From Trichomonas tenax (Eukaryota; Parabasalia; Trichomonadida; Trichomonadidae): 17,408 bases of DNA. The stretch's first letter is position 1. The number at the start of each line of letters is the position of its first letter. Below the pieces are notes generated by a model, which did no database searches, was not told the DNA's origin, and saw nothing but the letters and a program-made list of their open reading frames with translations. Below, piece by piece: positions 8,336 to 16,046 of the stretch. Location of the stretch: NCBI GenBank assembly GCA_023091735.1, contig JALKBU010001061.1:1-17408 (forward strand), in the 5' to 3' direction. Made by a program: the position numbers and the translations under genes.

Positions 8336-8650
8336 ATGGTTCACCACCCAAAGACGAAGAAGTTCTTCTGCAAGTTCTGCAAGAAGCACACAATGTGCAA
8401 GGTCTCTCAGGCCTCTCGCGGCGAAGAACGTCACTGCGCTCTCGGTCGTCGCCGCTACGATCGTAAGCAGAAGGGTTTCGGTGGCCGTGTTAAGCCAATT
8501 CTCCGTCGTTCCAAGAAGACATCCAAGAAGATCTCTCTTCGTTTCACATGCCAGTCCTGCAAGAAGGCCACGATGTACTGCCTTGGCCGTCTCCGTAAGT
8601 TCGAGTGGACTGTCGAGAAGAAGAAGAAGCATGCCGAACCAACCTGGTAA
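8336..8650 (+). CDS. Large-subunit ribosomal protein eL42 (L36a/L44)
   Basis: This 104-residue protein matches the eukaryotic/archaeal eL42 family in length and order of motifs. It starts MVHHPKTKKFFCKFCKKH, continues with the hallmark GRRRYDRKQKGFGG (37-50) and KPILRR (53-58), and ends with a second zinc pair. The zinc ligands are C12, C15, C72 and C75. The protein sits near the E site of the large subunit and contacts deacylated tRNA. Pro54 lies in the loop where changes confer cycloheximide resistance in yeast; the proline is retained, so the sensitive form is expected. The C-terminal tail is basic and ends in AEPTW, unlike the usual ending. The ATG is 10 nt after the predicted M5 start. 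The stop overlaps TAAA in taaataaa, a good trichomonad poly(A) signal. Codons are C/G-rich, as in other highly expressed genes here. Confidence 0.96.
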   Translation: MVHHPKTKKFFCKFCKKHTMCKVSQASRGEERHCALGRRRYDRKQKGFGGRVKPILRRSKKTSKKISLRFTCQSCKKATMYCLGRLRKFEWTVEKKKKHAEPTW

Positions 8651-8683
8651 ATAAATTGTTTTAAATGCTGCAAAATGCATAGT

Positions 8684-8823
8684 ATCACTTCCTTAAGTGA
8701 TTTGGGTTTGACCCAATAATCGGCCGAATGACAATTCGGGCTGATATATGAAAGCGGAACAACGACCGTCTTTCATAGGGTTCTACGCTTTCTTAAGCGT
8801 AGACCAATCAAATCACCTTTTTT
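8684..8823 (+). ncRNA. Putative structured Pol III-type RNA, family unknown
   Basis: Five consecutive hairpins can be drawn by hand. H1: 8684-8690 with 8695-8701, 7 bp. H2: 8702-8707 with 8711-8716, 6 bp. H3: 8719-8729 with 8734-8745, 11 bp with one bulge and one G-U pair. H4: 8747-8757 with 8766-8777, 11 bp with one bulge. H5: 8782-8790 with 8795-8803, extended by GG/CC. In addition, GTGAT (8697-8701) can pair with ATCAC (8812-8816), closing H2-H5 into a multibranched cloverleaf; this excludes H1. T6 at 8818-8823 follows at once, as a Pol III terminator would. The segment is more GC-rich than its flanks and has no good open frame. I checked for tRNA, 5S, U1, U2, U4, U5, U6, RNase P/MRP and SRP signatures and saw none. 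It lies 34 nt past the eL42 stop, beyond its likely poly(A) site. Confidence 0.62.
8818..8823 (+). terminator. T6 run, likely Pol III terminator
   Basis: TTTTTT directly follows the closing helix of the putative structured RNA on the plus strand. Confidence 0.5.
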
Positions 8824-8969
8824 CTTTTATTTTTATCGCCAATATCATATTTTCATGCATGAATATATATATGTTGATATCAAGGGATACAGGATAAGTT
8901 ATAATTATTTTGAATTTCTTGAGATCAATATTTATACATTTGAAATGTAAGTTTTTATTCGTATTTTGA

Positions 8970-9509
8970 TTAGATACTGTCTTCAAATATGAATGATTCC
9001 TCTTCTTCTTCATTTCCGTTTTCCCAAAAATGTAAATTTGTTTCGATTTGTGCGACAAACTCTGCTGGCGCTTCATCTGCTGTGATTAGGTTCCTTCTAA
9101 GTTTGCAGAAGAGCTCTTTAATTAAGGGAACGAGAATATCTTCTTCGAATGTTTCTGTATATCTTAAAATTTTATCAATGTAAGGTGATTTGCTACAGAA
9201 AACAACAAACCTATTGATGAGAGAGTTTATTTCGTCTTCATTTGCTTCATTTTGTATTAGTTTTGGTGTTCTGTTTTCAACTTTAGCAAAACATTCTGGA
9301 ATGATCAGAATGAAGACATTTTCACCTCTTTCAGTCAAATTCCTGACTAATGCGTTATTATCTAGTTTAATTTTTTGAGAATATAATTCATAACTTGAAT
9401 CAAATTCCCATTTCTTCGAGATTTGGTCCTTCAGGTCTTTAACAGTCCAAATGCGATTTGCATCTATCCAAAGAACTCCTCCATCAAGCGTTCTCACTTG
9501 AATTATCAT
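8970..9509 (-). CDS. Ubiquitin-like-domain protein, function unknown
   Basis: This is a 179-residue protein. Residues 1-72 look like a ubiquitin-like beta-grasp domain: it begins MIIQVRTLDGG, has TVKDLKDQI where ubiquitin has its central helix, then a Tyr-Ser-Gln-Lys-Ile turn, LDNNALVRNL and the closing strand VFILII. No C-terminal di-glycine follows the domain, so it is not a processed modifier. More probably it is an adaptor with a built-in ubiquitin-like domain. Residues about 90-160 are probably helical, perhaps a small ubiquitin- or protein-binding bundle, and the protein ends in an acidic stretch (NGNEEEEESFIFEDSI). It lies downstream of the USP gene on the same strand, about 625 bp away, so they are probably separate transcripts. 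No Inr or M5 is evident just before the ATG. The domain call rests on pattern similarity only. Confidence 0.68.
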   Translation of the reverse strand: MIIQVRTLDGGVLWIDANRIWTVKDLKDQISKKWEFDSSYELYSQKIKLDNNALVRNLTERGENVFILIIPECFAKVENRTPKLIQNEANEDEINSLINRFVVFCSKSPYIDKILRYTETFEEDILVPLIKELFCKLRRNLITADEAPAEFVAQIETNLHFWENGNEEEEESFIFEDSI

Positions 9510-10134
9510 TTTAATGTTTTTGACAATGCATCAAATTTCAATACTCTCTCTATAATTTCAGTTTATTTAAACTATTGAGCTGAAATGTTTTTTATTATCC
9601 TATTGTCATCGATGGGTTCAATCTACAGCGAAAATAATAAATTATCTTCCTATAATTAATTGTTTTCTTGCCAATTTTCTTTTGATTTTTTTCTTCAGTG
9701 TTCTGTATTATGAAAGCTCTTTTTTCATAATAATAAGTGAATTCATTGTATGTTGGAGATATGTGAAAATTGAAAAAAATTGAAATTGCATTTAGAACAG
9801 TCTTTGATTGCGTCTCCAATGTCATTTTTAAGGGATCAATATAACTGTTTCCAAAAACTCAAAATATTCTATGAGATATTGATTTTTGTCACATTTCTTA
9901 AAAACTAAATGCTCAAAATTTTTCAAAAATAGTTTTCTGACCAATCATTTTTGCTTGAATTATAAAACGTATAAAAATTGTGAACTAAATTATCATAAAA
10001 CATATTAAAGATAGAAGCTCTATTTTAAATTCGAGAAAATAAAGCAGGGGACGGCCCCAAGCAGTTACAATGGTCCCTTAAACAAAAAAAAATTTTAAGA
10101 AAAAAATATTTTAATATCAAACAATATATCGATC
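9510..10134. other. Gene-free region between UBL and USP genes
   Basis: A 76-codon minus-strand frame at 9595-9825 is open but has no family resemblance and no promoter motif before it, so I do not call it a gene. A small GC-rich island near 10041-10080 contains GGGG-ACGG-CCCC (10047-10058). It also has the alternative pairing GGGAC (10048-10052) with GTCCC (10073-10077), just downstream of the USP stop. Confidence 0.45.
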
Positions 10135-12663
10135 TTATTGTGGATCTGATTCTGTGCAAATAATAATAACAGGACGGTCTTCAAACAATCCGGAAATGAC
10201 ATCTCCGAAGAGTTTGCCGAATTTCATTGAGCCATCAAATGATTTCTTTCGCCGGAAATCGCGGGCACTACGAACAATGAATTCCGTTGCATTCTTAATG
10301 CCAAGTTCATCACAAAGCTGCTTCGCAGACACCTTTGACGTGATTCTGTGGAAACCAAGTGTGGTGTAGTTCCTGAATGCGCCAACGCCAATAGCATGCC
10401 GAACTTCAACAATAGAGAGCTTCTCGTTCAGTTGGTGATAACAAGAAGAAATGGAAAGTGACGGAGACATCTCAACGAGGTCTGCGCGAACTGCGAAATC
10501 GCGTAATGTAGAGAAAGGTGATAATATCTTAGAAATTTCGACATTGCTGAATGGTGAAAGAATCAATTCACCACTCTTGATTTCCATTATTTCTTTGATA
10601 TAATCAATCAATGATTCAACGGTGCAGTTCTTCAATGGCCAGACTGTGCATTGATGCTCTTTATGCTTAGTGTCAAAATAATATAAGATTATTCTCTGGT
10701 AAAATTCGATTTGTGCAACAGTTGATCCTTTTTGAAGCAAACTCGAAGAAATACAAATTTCATTCTTGAAATCTTCAGCAAATTTGTAATAAACAGGCAA
10801 CAATATATTCGTCTTTGTTGTGAAAACAACACGCTCTGGCGTTTCTTTGTTGATAATTTTCTGTAATTCAGCGTATGTCGCGTTTCTTTGAACTTCAATT
10901 TGCTTTCCGTCAATCATCAATTTAATGTTCTGTGGTGATAACGTAACGATTGAACCTGCATCGAGATCATCAGGTGTAGAAACTTCAATGTGTTTGTAGT
11001 ATATACTAAAGTCTTTGTATTCTTTGAATAAATTATCTGCTGAAACAACAGTAACTTTTTCATTTTTGATGATGAAGATTGGCTTCTTGCCGTATTTCTT
11101 TGGAAGCGCAAATAATGAACACGGAGCTTTAGAAATTAAGAATGTTGATGCATTTTTGTCATCTGAAACGGGGCCAATCAATGTATTCGTTCCTGGAAGA
11201 TTAAAGAAATAATTGCAATCTGTTTCATTATGAAAGATATCTTTCAATGAATCTCCTTTTGATATCGATTCTAATTCACCGGAGTTATAAATATCTGTTG
11301 CTAAGTTATTCATTGTCACTAATCTCGCTGACAATGAGTCTGAAATCAAATGACTTAATTTAGAAGGAGCTTTGATCTTCTTCTTCAGTTGATCATTTCG
11401 GATATATCCAACGATGTACGCGAGAAAATCATTCCTTCCGATATATGATAACATGCTCGAATATATCGAAGACTGATCAGAGAATGTTGATCTTACTTCA
11501 GCAAAAGATACAGCGGAAACAGAAGAATCGTTGAACAAAAACCAATTTCCGTCACAGTTCGGTTGTGCGTAAGCAACGTAATGTCCACTCATTAAGTTTC
11601 CTCTGTGTGCGACAATGGATATCAATGTGTAATTTGTGAGTTCAACTTCAGGAAGACAGAACTCCTTCATATCGATCTTATCGGGGCATTCGAACTCACT
11701 GCGAACTTCTTCGACTCTTTGAGTGTTTCTATTGTAAGCAAATCTCACTAAATGGAAAATCAAAAACTTTGGAAGTTTCTTGAATCGAGTGTAACGTTTT
11801 GCGTCTTGTTTTCCAAATCCTTCGCCTGCATCCCATTTATTTGCACCAACAAGTAATTCTGTTGCTGTTGCGTATCTCAAACTTTCTTCTATTGAAGAAA
11901 ATCCTTGAACAGTGACTTGAATTTCATTTGATGTTTCTGTGACTTCATTTTTGATCTTTGCAGCTGGACATTCCAACACACGGCTCTCTACAATGCCGCA
12001 TGCTTCTTCTCGTGACTTAACGAACTCTTTTCCGAGCTCTGTATCGAGTTTATCAAAAAGACTTGTGATGAACTCATGTGCATCTTGTTCCATCGCTATA
12101 ACATTGAATATATTGCCTCCGAGTGCTTTAACGAACGATCTAAGAGAAATTGGGTCGGATGAAGAATTCATTTCGAGAAATACTTTCTGTAACTCATCGC
12201 TGAGCGATCCAGTGTTTGGCGTTTGGTCGAATAAAAGCTGTCGAATTGGAAACGCGCTGTTTAAAAATTGAATTGAAGAGTTGATATAACAAGTTAATCC
12301 GAGATTGTAAATTCCTGGATATGGTACACTTTTCTTCGCAAATATCTTTCTGTTTGTCGAAATTTTAAGTTTAATTGGAAGATCGATGTTTGGAATAGCG
12401 ACAAATTCTTGATCGATAGAAAATTGAAGGATTGTTTTGATTTCTTGTTTATGAGTGGTTATTATTACCTTCAGTGATACTGCTGCTATCGATTTTAGAG
12501 TCGAAGCTCTCGAATAATATAAAAATAGAATCTTTCCCTTCTTTAAATAGATTCCAGACACCAAAGGATGAACAAACGACGTAAAATCGGCGTCGTTTTG
12601 TGGTTCATTGACGTTTATCTCGAATAAAGAATTTTCGAAACCTAAAAGTTCCAAAATCTTCAT
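10135..12663 (-). CDS. Ubiquitin carboxyl-terminal hydrolase, USP7/UBP15-like (C19 peptidase)
   Basis: This 842-residue deubiquitinase removes ubiquitin from proteins. The Cys box is NLGLTCYINSSIQFL (120-134), with Asn120 as the oxyanion residue and Cys125 as the nucleophile. DAHEF (194-198) is the conserved QDAQEF-type motif. The His box has GHYVAY with His361 and FNDSSV with the acid Asp379; the 18-residue His-Asp spacing is close to USP7. The phrases FLIFHLVRFAYN and YTLISIVAHRGNLMSGHY also look USP7-like. There are no CxxC zinc pairs in the finger region, as in USP7. The N-terminal 115 residues are beta-rich and may be a shortened or diverged MATH/TRAF-like region. The C-terminal half (about 400-842) probably contains tandem ubiquitin-like folds, though these are not clear by eye. 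An Inr-like TCACA lies 22 nt upstream of the ATG. Confidence 0.88.
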   Translation of the reverse strand: MKILELLGFENSLFEINVNEPQNDADFTSFVHPLVSGIYLKKGKILFLYYSRASTLKSIAAVSLKVIITTHKQEIKTILQFSIDQEFVAIPNIDLPIKLKISTNRKIFAKKSVPYPGIYNLGLTCYINSSIQFLNSAFPIRQLLFDQTPNTGSLSDELQKVFLEMNSSSDPISLRSFVKALGGNIFNVIAMEQDAHEFITSLFDKLDTELGKEFVKSREEACGIVESRVLECPAAKIKNEVTETSNEIQVTVQGFSSIEESLRYATATELLVGANKWDAGEGFGKQDAKRYTRFKKLPKFLIFHLVRFAYNRNTQRVEEVRSEFECPDKIDMKEFCLPEVELTNYTLISIVAHRGNLMSGHYVAYAQPNCDGNWFLFNDSSVSAVSFAEVRSTFSDQSSIYSSMLSYIGRNDFLAYIVGYIRNDQLKKKIKAPSKLSHLISDSLSARLVTMNNLATDIYNSGELESISKGDSLKDIFHNETDCNYFFNLPGTNTLIGPVSDDKNASTFLISKAPCSLFALPKKYGKKPIFIIKNEKVTVVSADNLFKEYKDFSIYYKHIEVSTPDDLDAGSIVTLSPQNIKLMIDGKQIEVQRNATYAELQKIINKETPERVVFTTKTNILLPVYYKFAEDFKNEICISSSLLQKGSTVAQIEFYQRIILYYFDTKHKEHQCTVWPLKNCTVESLIDYIKEIMEIKSGELILSPFSNVEISKILSPFSTLRDFAVRADLVEMSPSLSISSCYHQLNEKLSIVEVRHAIGVGAFRNYTTLGFHRITSKVSAKQLCDELGIKNATEFIVRSARDFRRKKSFDGSMKFGKLFGDVISGLFEDRPVIIICTESDPQ

Positions 12664-12682
12664 TCGATTTTTTTTGATTTTT

Positions 12683-12687
12683 TGTGA
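12683..12687 (-). promoter_or_regulatory. Inr of the USP gene
   Basis: On the minus strand this reads TCACA, which fits TCA+1YW. With +1 at 12685 the leader to the ATG at 12663 is 22 nt. It is the only good match close to the start. Confidence 0.6.
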
Positions 12688-13160
12688 CTTTTGATTTTTC
12701 TAAAATTGCAAATTTAACATTTCTATAACGTGTTATCTATGAATTTATCATTATTTTTCAATTCACGACAATTCTCAAATTCATCAAAATATCAACATTT
12801 TAGATCTATTATTTCATTGTCATACAAATTTTCAAGTCTGAGAATTATTTATTTTTAGAAGATTGACCGCTGCTTGTATATTATTCATTCCAATAACAAA
12901 GAAACAAACATGATCTTTTTCCCAATGAGTTAATTTCATCTTAATTCATCATTATTTTAAAATAATGATCCATTCATTATAGAATCTATTAAAGAAGAAG
13001 CTATTATTATATTGTGCTATTTTAGAATGTATGTATAATTTAAATCTCTTGAGTTCCATCAAAAATAAAAACATATGATTTTTTTCATAATTGTTTTGAT
13101 GTGATTATGCATTTTTTTTTAAAAGTAAATTGGTTATGAAAGAATATATAACAAAGGTTT
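12688..13160. other. Intergenic region between USP and VPS53
   Basis: This stretch is AT-rich with no gene. It contains a perfect 22-bp palindrome at 12948-12969 with halves ATCATTATTTT and AAAATAATGAT. The palindrome can extrude or form a hairpin, but its AT-only core makes chance formation plausible. Confidence 0.5.
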
Positions 13161-15302
13161 TTATTTATCTGTAAACAAAGGAAGCTGTTGGTCGTATTCT
13201 TGTGACATCTGTTGCTCTGCTTGTTGACCGAGACTTTTTAGTCTAACAAGAGCCATGAATTGTTCTTTGCTTCTTGCAGGCGTTTTACCTAAATAAGTGA
13301 CTGTCATTGCCATGACCGGACAGCATAAAACTGTTAATTCGTTTTCGAGTCTTGAAAATTCATGTTCTAATCTTCTCTTCGCACTTGCACTGTCACATTT
13401 TGTCCAATATGCGATTGTCTCTTTAACATCTTTAAGACACATATATATCTTCGACGCCGACTCTATACTCAATCCATGTGTCTTGAATAGTGATTCTCGA
13501 ATTGTAACAACAATCTTTGGTGTCAAAACGACACGAAGTCTGTTCATATTCATTGGACTCAACCAATCTGAGATTATGCCAAATCTAGTGTTGAATAAAT
13601 CTATAAGCTTTGAAGGAAGAACATCTCCGCCTGTCCACGAATTGTTTCCAATTGCAATCCATTGCGATTCTGATTCTCTAACAAAAGTATCTGAAATATG
13701 CAAAATTTGTTTTCGAAGTTCATCTGTAATGTTATTTTTCGCGTCATCAATTGTTATTTTCTTTTCACCAGAAGTGATTTCAGTAACTTTTGTTGCAAGA
13801 GAGTCGAGAATTTCTAACAATGTTGATGTTGTATTTGCAACACAACAAACAACTTTAATGTTTTCTTCATTATTGAATTTCTTTGGTAATAATTTAGTCA
13901 TTGATGCAGCATATGATGCAATATGATCCCTGAGCATCGAAAATAGTTCTAAAATCGTTCTTTCAACACCAAAACCAGAACATTTTTCAAGCGATTTCTT
14001 CATTGCTATAATCATTGTTCGAGCGCTGTTTAATTCTTTTTCTTCAGGATCAATATCATTTACAATGTTTTGCTGTGCTTCAGCGATGATTTTAGTAAGT
14101 GTTGCACGTTCTGCATCAATATAAATCTGCATATATGGCGAAAAAGCAGCTGCAATAGATCCAATGAATTTTGTTGCTAAAACTTTTTGCGCTGTTCCTC
14201 TTTTCTCTTTCATTCTTTGGAGCCATTCATGTTTCTGCCTTACGCCTTCAGCTGTCTGTGGGAAAGATGGCAATGGAACATCTGGATTATATGGAACAAC
14301 TTCTATTGTGGCAAATGATTCACTCATTTTAGATTCGAATTTCACTGTGAGTTCGAACGCATTTAAGTATAATTTTGGCTGCGGCCTTTGCTGCTGAAGG
14401 ATATATTCGAACTGCTGACATGTTCGTTGACAAAAAGAAAGCGTTATCCAATACTGCATTCTCCACGAAGTCGGAAAACATTGAGCAAATTGATTATTGT
14501 AAATTGTCAATCTCTGTTTAAACCATCTAAATCTATTTTGTGCCTCTGATAGATCTGTGCCTTCAAAAGCGTTGTCGTAGCATGACAAAAATTTATCACA
14601 GAACCAGTCGATTGTTGATGACCTGAAATCATCAGCAAAAGCATCAACGACAGCGCAAATCGCGAGATTTGATTCATCAGGTTTTCCGCCAAAAAGTCGA
14701 TAATCAAGCTCCGTGTTAACTTGGTTACGCAAAAATCGCTTCAAATCAAAGAATTTGGTGATCAATGGTGATAATTGAGGTGCTTTTTCATATTTTTTGA
14801 AATCTTCAACAAGAGTTGTCAAAGCGAGAACATTTGGTGCACATTCAGCGTAGTTCTTGACTTCGATGTGTTTTTCAAGTGCTACGATTGATGATGCCAT
14901 CATTTGCAATCTTCGTAAGGTTGTAACTGTAGTTAAGAGGTTATTCTTTGCACGATGAAGTGGCTCTATGTCAGAGCAAATCTTTCGGACTGATTTTTCT
15001 GTATCATCCGCTTGAACTTTTATTTCATCAATTTTGTTCGAGAGCTTTAATATGCTTTCTTGCGCTATATCCAATAATTTTTGATCTGAAGTATCGATCT
15101 TTGAGCAAATTTTGATACCTTCGTTAATAAAATCCGATGTTTTTTCTAATTTTGAATTGATATGTTTCGAAAGAACGTTTATTGTGGAAATCGAAGCACT
15201 GTCTGGTATTGAAGTGTTGACGTACTTTATGGGGTCGTAGTCTTTCGTTGATAGTTCTAATTCGAGGTCTTTGATTTTGCAATCGTCATCAAATAAACTC
15301 AT
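13161..15302 (-). CDS. VPS53: VPS53, subunit of the GARP/EARP tethering complex
   Basis: This 713-residue protein is about the length of metazoan VPS53. The opening YDPIKYVNTSIPDSASI (22-38) matches the family start, where a Tyr-Ile-Asn/Val-Asn motif precedes the first coiled coil. Residues about 40-145 are heptad-rich. SDIEPLHRAKNNLLTTVTTL then leads to RRLQMM and aligns with the conserved HAKRHLTTSITTLNHLHML region. RFRWFKQRLTIYNNQFAQCF (about 258-277), with the nearby TSW and FCQRT, matches the middle of the Vps53 N-terminal domain. With VPS51, VPS52 and VPS54 it tethers endosome-derived vesicles at the trans-Golgi network. The C-terminus is a helical rod and is less conserved. Two Inr candidates lie within 21 nt of the ATG. 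The stop overlaps TAAATAAA, a good poly(A) signal. Other helical-rod tethering subunits (COG, exocyst) are less likely given these motif matches. Confidence 0.85.
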   Translation of the reverse strand: MSLFDDDCKIKDLELELSTKDYDPIKYVNTSIPDSASISTINVLSKHINSKLEKTSDFINEGIKICSKIDTSDQKLLDIAQESILKLSNKIDEIKVQADDTEKSVRKICSDIEPLHRAKNNLLTTVTTLRRLQMMASSIVALEKHIEVKNYAECAPNVLALTTLVEDFKKYEKAPQLSPLITKFFDLKRFLRNQVNTELDYRLFGGKPDESNLAICAVVDAFADDFRSSTIDWFCDKFLSCYDNAFEGTDLSEAQNRFRWFKQRLTIYNNQFAQCFPTSWRMQYWITLSFCQRTCQQFEYILQQQRPQPKLYLNAFELTVKFESKMSESFATIEVVPYNPDVPLPSFPQTAEGVRQKHEWLQRMKEKRGTAQKVLATKFIGSIAAAFSPYMQIYIDAERATLTKIIAEAQQNIVNDIDPEEKELNSARTMIIAMKKSLEKCSGFGVERTILELFSMLRDHIASYAASMTKLLPKKFNNEENIKVVCCVANTTSTLLEILDSLATKVTEITSGEKKITIDDAKNNITDELRKQILHISDTFVRESESQWIAIGNNSWTGGDVLPSKLIDLFNTRFGIISDWLSPMNMNRLRVVLTPKIVVTIRESLFKTHGLSIESASKIYMCLKDVKETIAYWTKCDSASAKRRLEHEFSRLENELTVLCCPVMAMTVTYLGKTPARSKEQFMALVRLKSLGQQAEQQMSQEYDQQLPLFTDK

Positions 15303-15305
15303 ATA

Positions 15306-15310
15306 AATGA
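15306..15310 (-). promoter_or_regulatory. Inr of VPS53
   Basis: On the minus strand this reads TCATT, fitting the Inr. It gives a 6-nt leader to the ATG at 15302. A second TCATT at 15325-15321 would give a 21-nt leader. Both lengths are normal for trichomonad mRNAs, so the true start is unresolved. Confidence 0.6.
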
Positions 15311-15397
15311 TTTTATTGATAATGATTTCACTCTTTTATTCATTTCATGGATATATTTAATCAACTTTTTAATCTTTTATTTTTCAATTTTATATTT

Positions 15398-15424
15398 TGA
15401 CGTGTAAATATATTTTACGTGACA
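15398..15424. repeat. Inverted pair of TTTACRTGWCA-type motifs upstream of VPS53
   Basis: TGACGTGTAAA (15398-15408) and TTTACGTGACA (15414-15424) face each other across five bases, about 100 bp upstream of the VPS53 start. They are G variants of the motif clustered upstream of eL42. Confidence 0.5.
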
Positions 15425-15656
15425 AATACTAATTTTGCGAAATCTTTAGTTTTAATGACAAATGATCCATTTTTAAATAGAAATAACAACTTAAAGTTAA
15501 TGTAACTCCAAAGCATCAATAAAATCGAGTTTTGTTGATGAGTTAAGGATGCACACCAGACGATAAGAGGTCCTCTCAATTTATTAACCTTATCATAAAA
15601 AGCTATCATCTGAAGGGTTTTGTTCGAGAAAATGATGAAGATTTTGCAAAAAATCG

Positions 15657-15705
15657 ACTTGGTGCCATTCTTTTCTTTTCTTGATAGGCACCTGATCTAC
15701 CAAGT
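15657..15705. repeat. Nested inverted repeats
   Basis: GGTGCC (15661-15666) pairs with GGCACC (15687-15692). Alternatively, ACTTGGT (15657-15663) pairs with ACCAAGT (15699-15705). The two pairings overlap and compete. I see no tRNA-like T-loop or other RNA signature. Confidence 0.4.
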
Positions 15706-15745
15706 TCGAAGTTGAAAATATCCAATTCGCAACATAGTTAGTAAT

Positions 15746-15794
15746 TAGATGTTCGCATCCGTCACGACTGCGCCGTGACTTCTGCGAACATCTA
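15746..15794. repeat. Strong two-part hairpin near the collar gene
   Basis: The outer stem TAGATGTTCGCA (15746-15757) pairs perfectly with TGCGAACATCTA (15783-15794). Inside, after a 3x3 internal loop, GTCACG (15761-15766) pairs with CGTGAC (15774-15779) around ACTGCGC. This is 18 bp of helix, GC-rich for this region. It lies between VPS53 and the collar gene, about 250 bp beyond the collar stop. It could be a mobile-element terminus, a terminator or processing structure, or a small RNA; the sequence does not decide. Confidence 0.6.
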
Positions 15795-15815
15795 TTTAAA
15801 TATATTTACGACAGA

Positions 15816-15880
15816 GTTAGTTTTACAAGTTAGGTCCCCCCATATAGAAAATAAATTTTTGAATTACTTACAAAACTAAC
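15816..15880. repeat. 15-bp imperfect inverted repeat
   Basis: GTTAGTTTTACAAGT (15816-15830) and ACTTACAAAACTAAC (15866-15880) are reverse complements with two mismatches, around a 35-nt loop containing CCCCCC. Its position near the collar gene raises the possibility that it belongs to an element end. Confidence 0.45.
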
Positions 15881-15945
15881 GTTAATTTTATTTTGGAATT
15901 CCTGACTTTATAAAATGTATTCAGTTTTAAAAATAATTTATGACA

Positions 15946-15965
15946 AACTAACTAACTAACTAACT
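15946..15965. repeat. (AACT)5 microsatellite
   Basis: Five tandem AACT units are followed by a run of A. This is a short simple repeat just past the collar gene stop. It resembles the ACTAAC branch-point core of trichomonad introns only by chance, since no downstream CAG context fits. Confidence 0.7.
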
Positions 15966-16046
15966 AAAAAAAGAAAGCGAAAGGATTTGGGAGGTAAGAA
16001 ATTTTGAAAAATAATTTTAGTGAAAATGAGAGAAATTTATTTGGAT

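Noticed and set aside
8246..8688. Antisense and alternate-frame open frames over eL42
   Set aside because: The plus-strand 104-residue frame is an unmistakable ribosomal protein; the others are by-products of its composition.
8741..8776. Hammerhead-ribozyme-like CTGAT...GAAA inside the putative RNA
   Set aside because: The core CUGANGA is absent, and the GAAA lies within a hairpin arm rather than in the catalytic position.
9595..9825. 76-codon minus-strand frame
   Set aside because: It has no motif, no promoter element before its ATG and an intergenic-like residue mix. It remains possible but unsupported.
15661..15710. tRNA-like segment with TTCGAA near 15704
   Set aside because: It lacks a 5-bp T stem, D arm and acceptor stem, so it is not a tRNA.
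15946..15967. Trichomonad intron branch point (ACTAAC) in the AACT repeat
   Set aside because: The expected ACTAACACACAG 3' splice motif and a matching 5' splice site are missing; it is a simple repeat.
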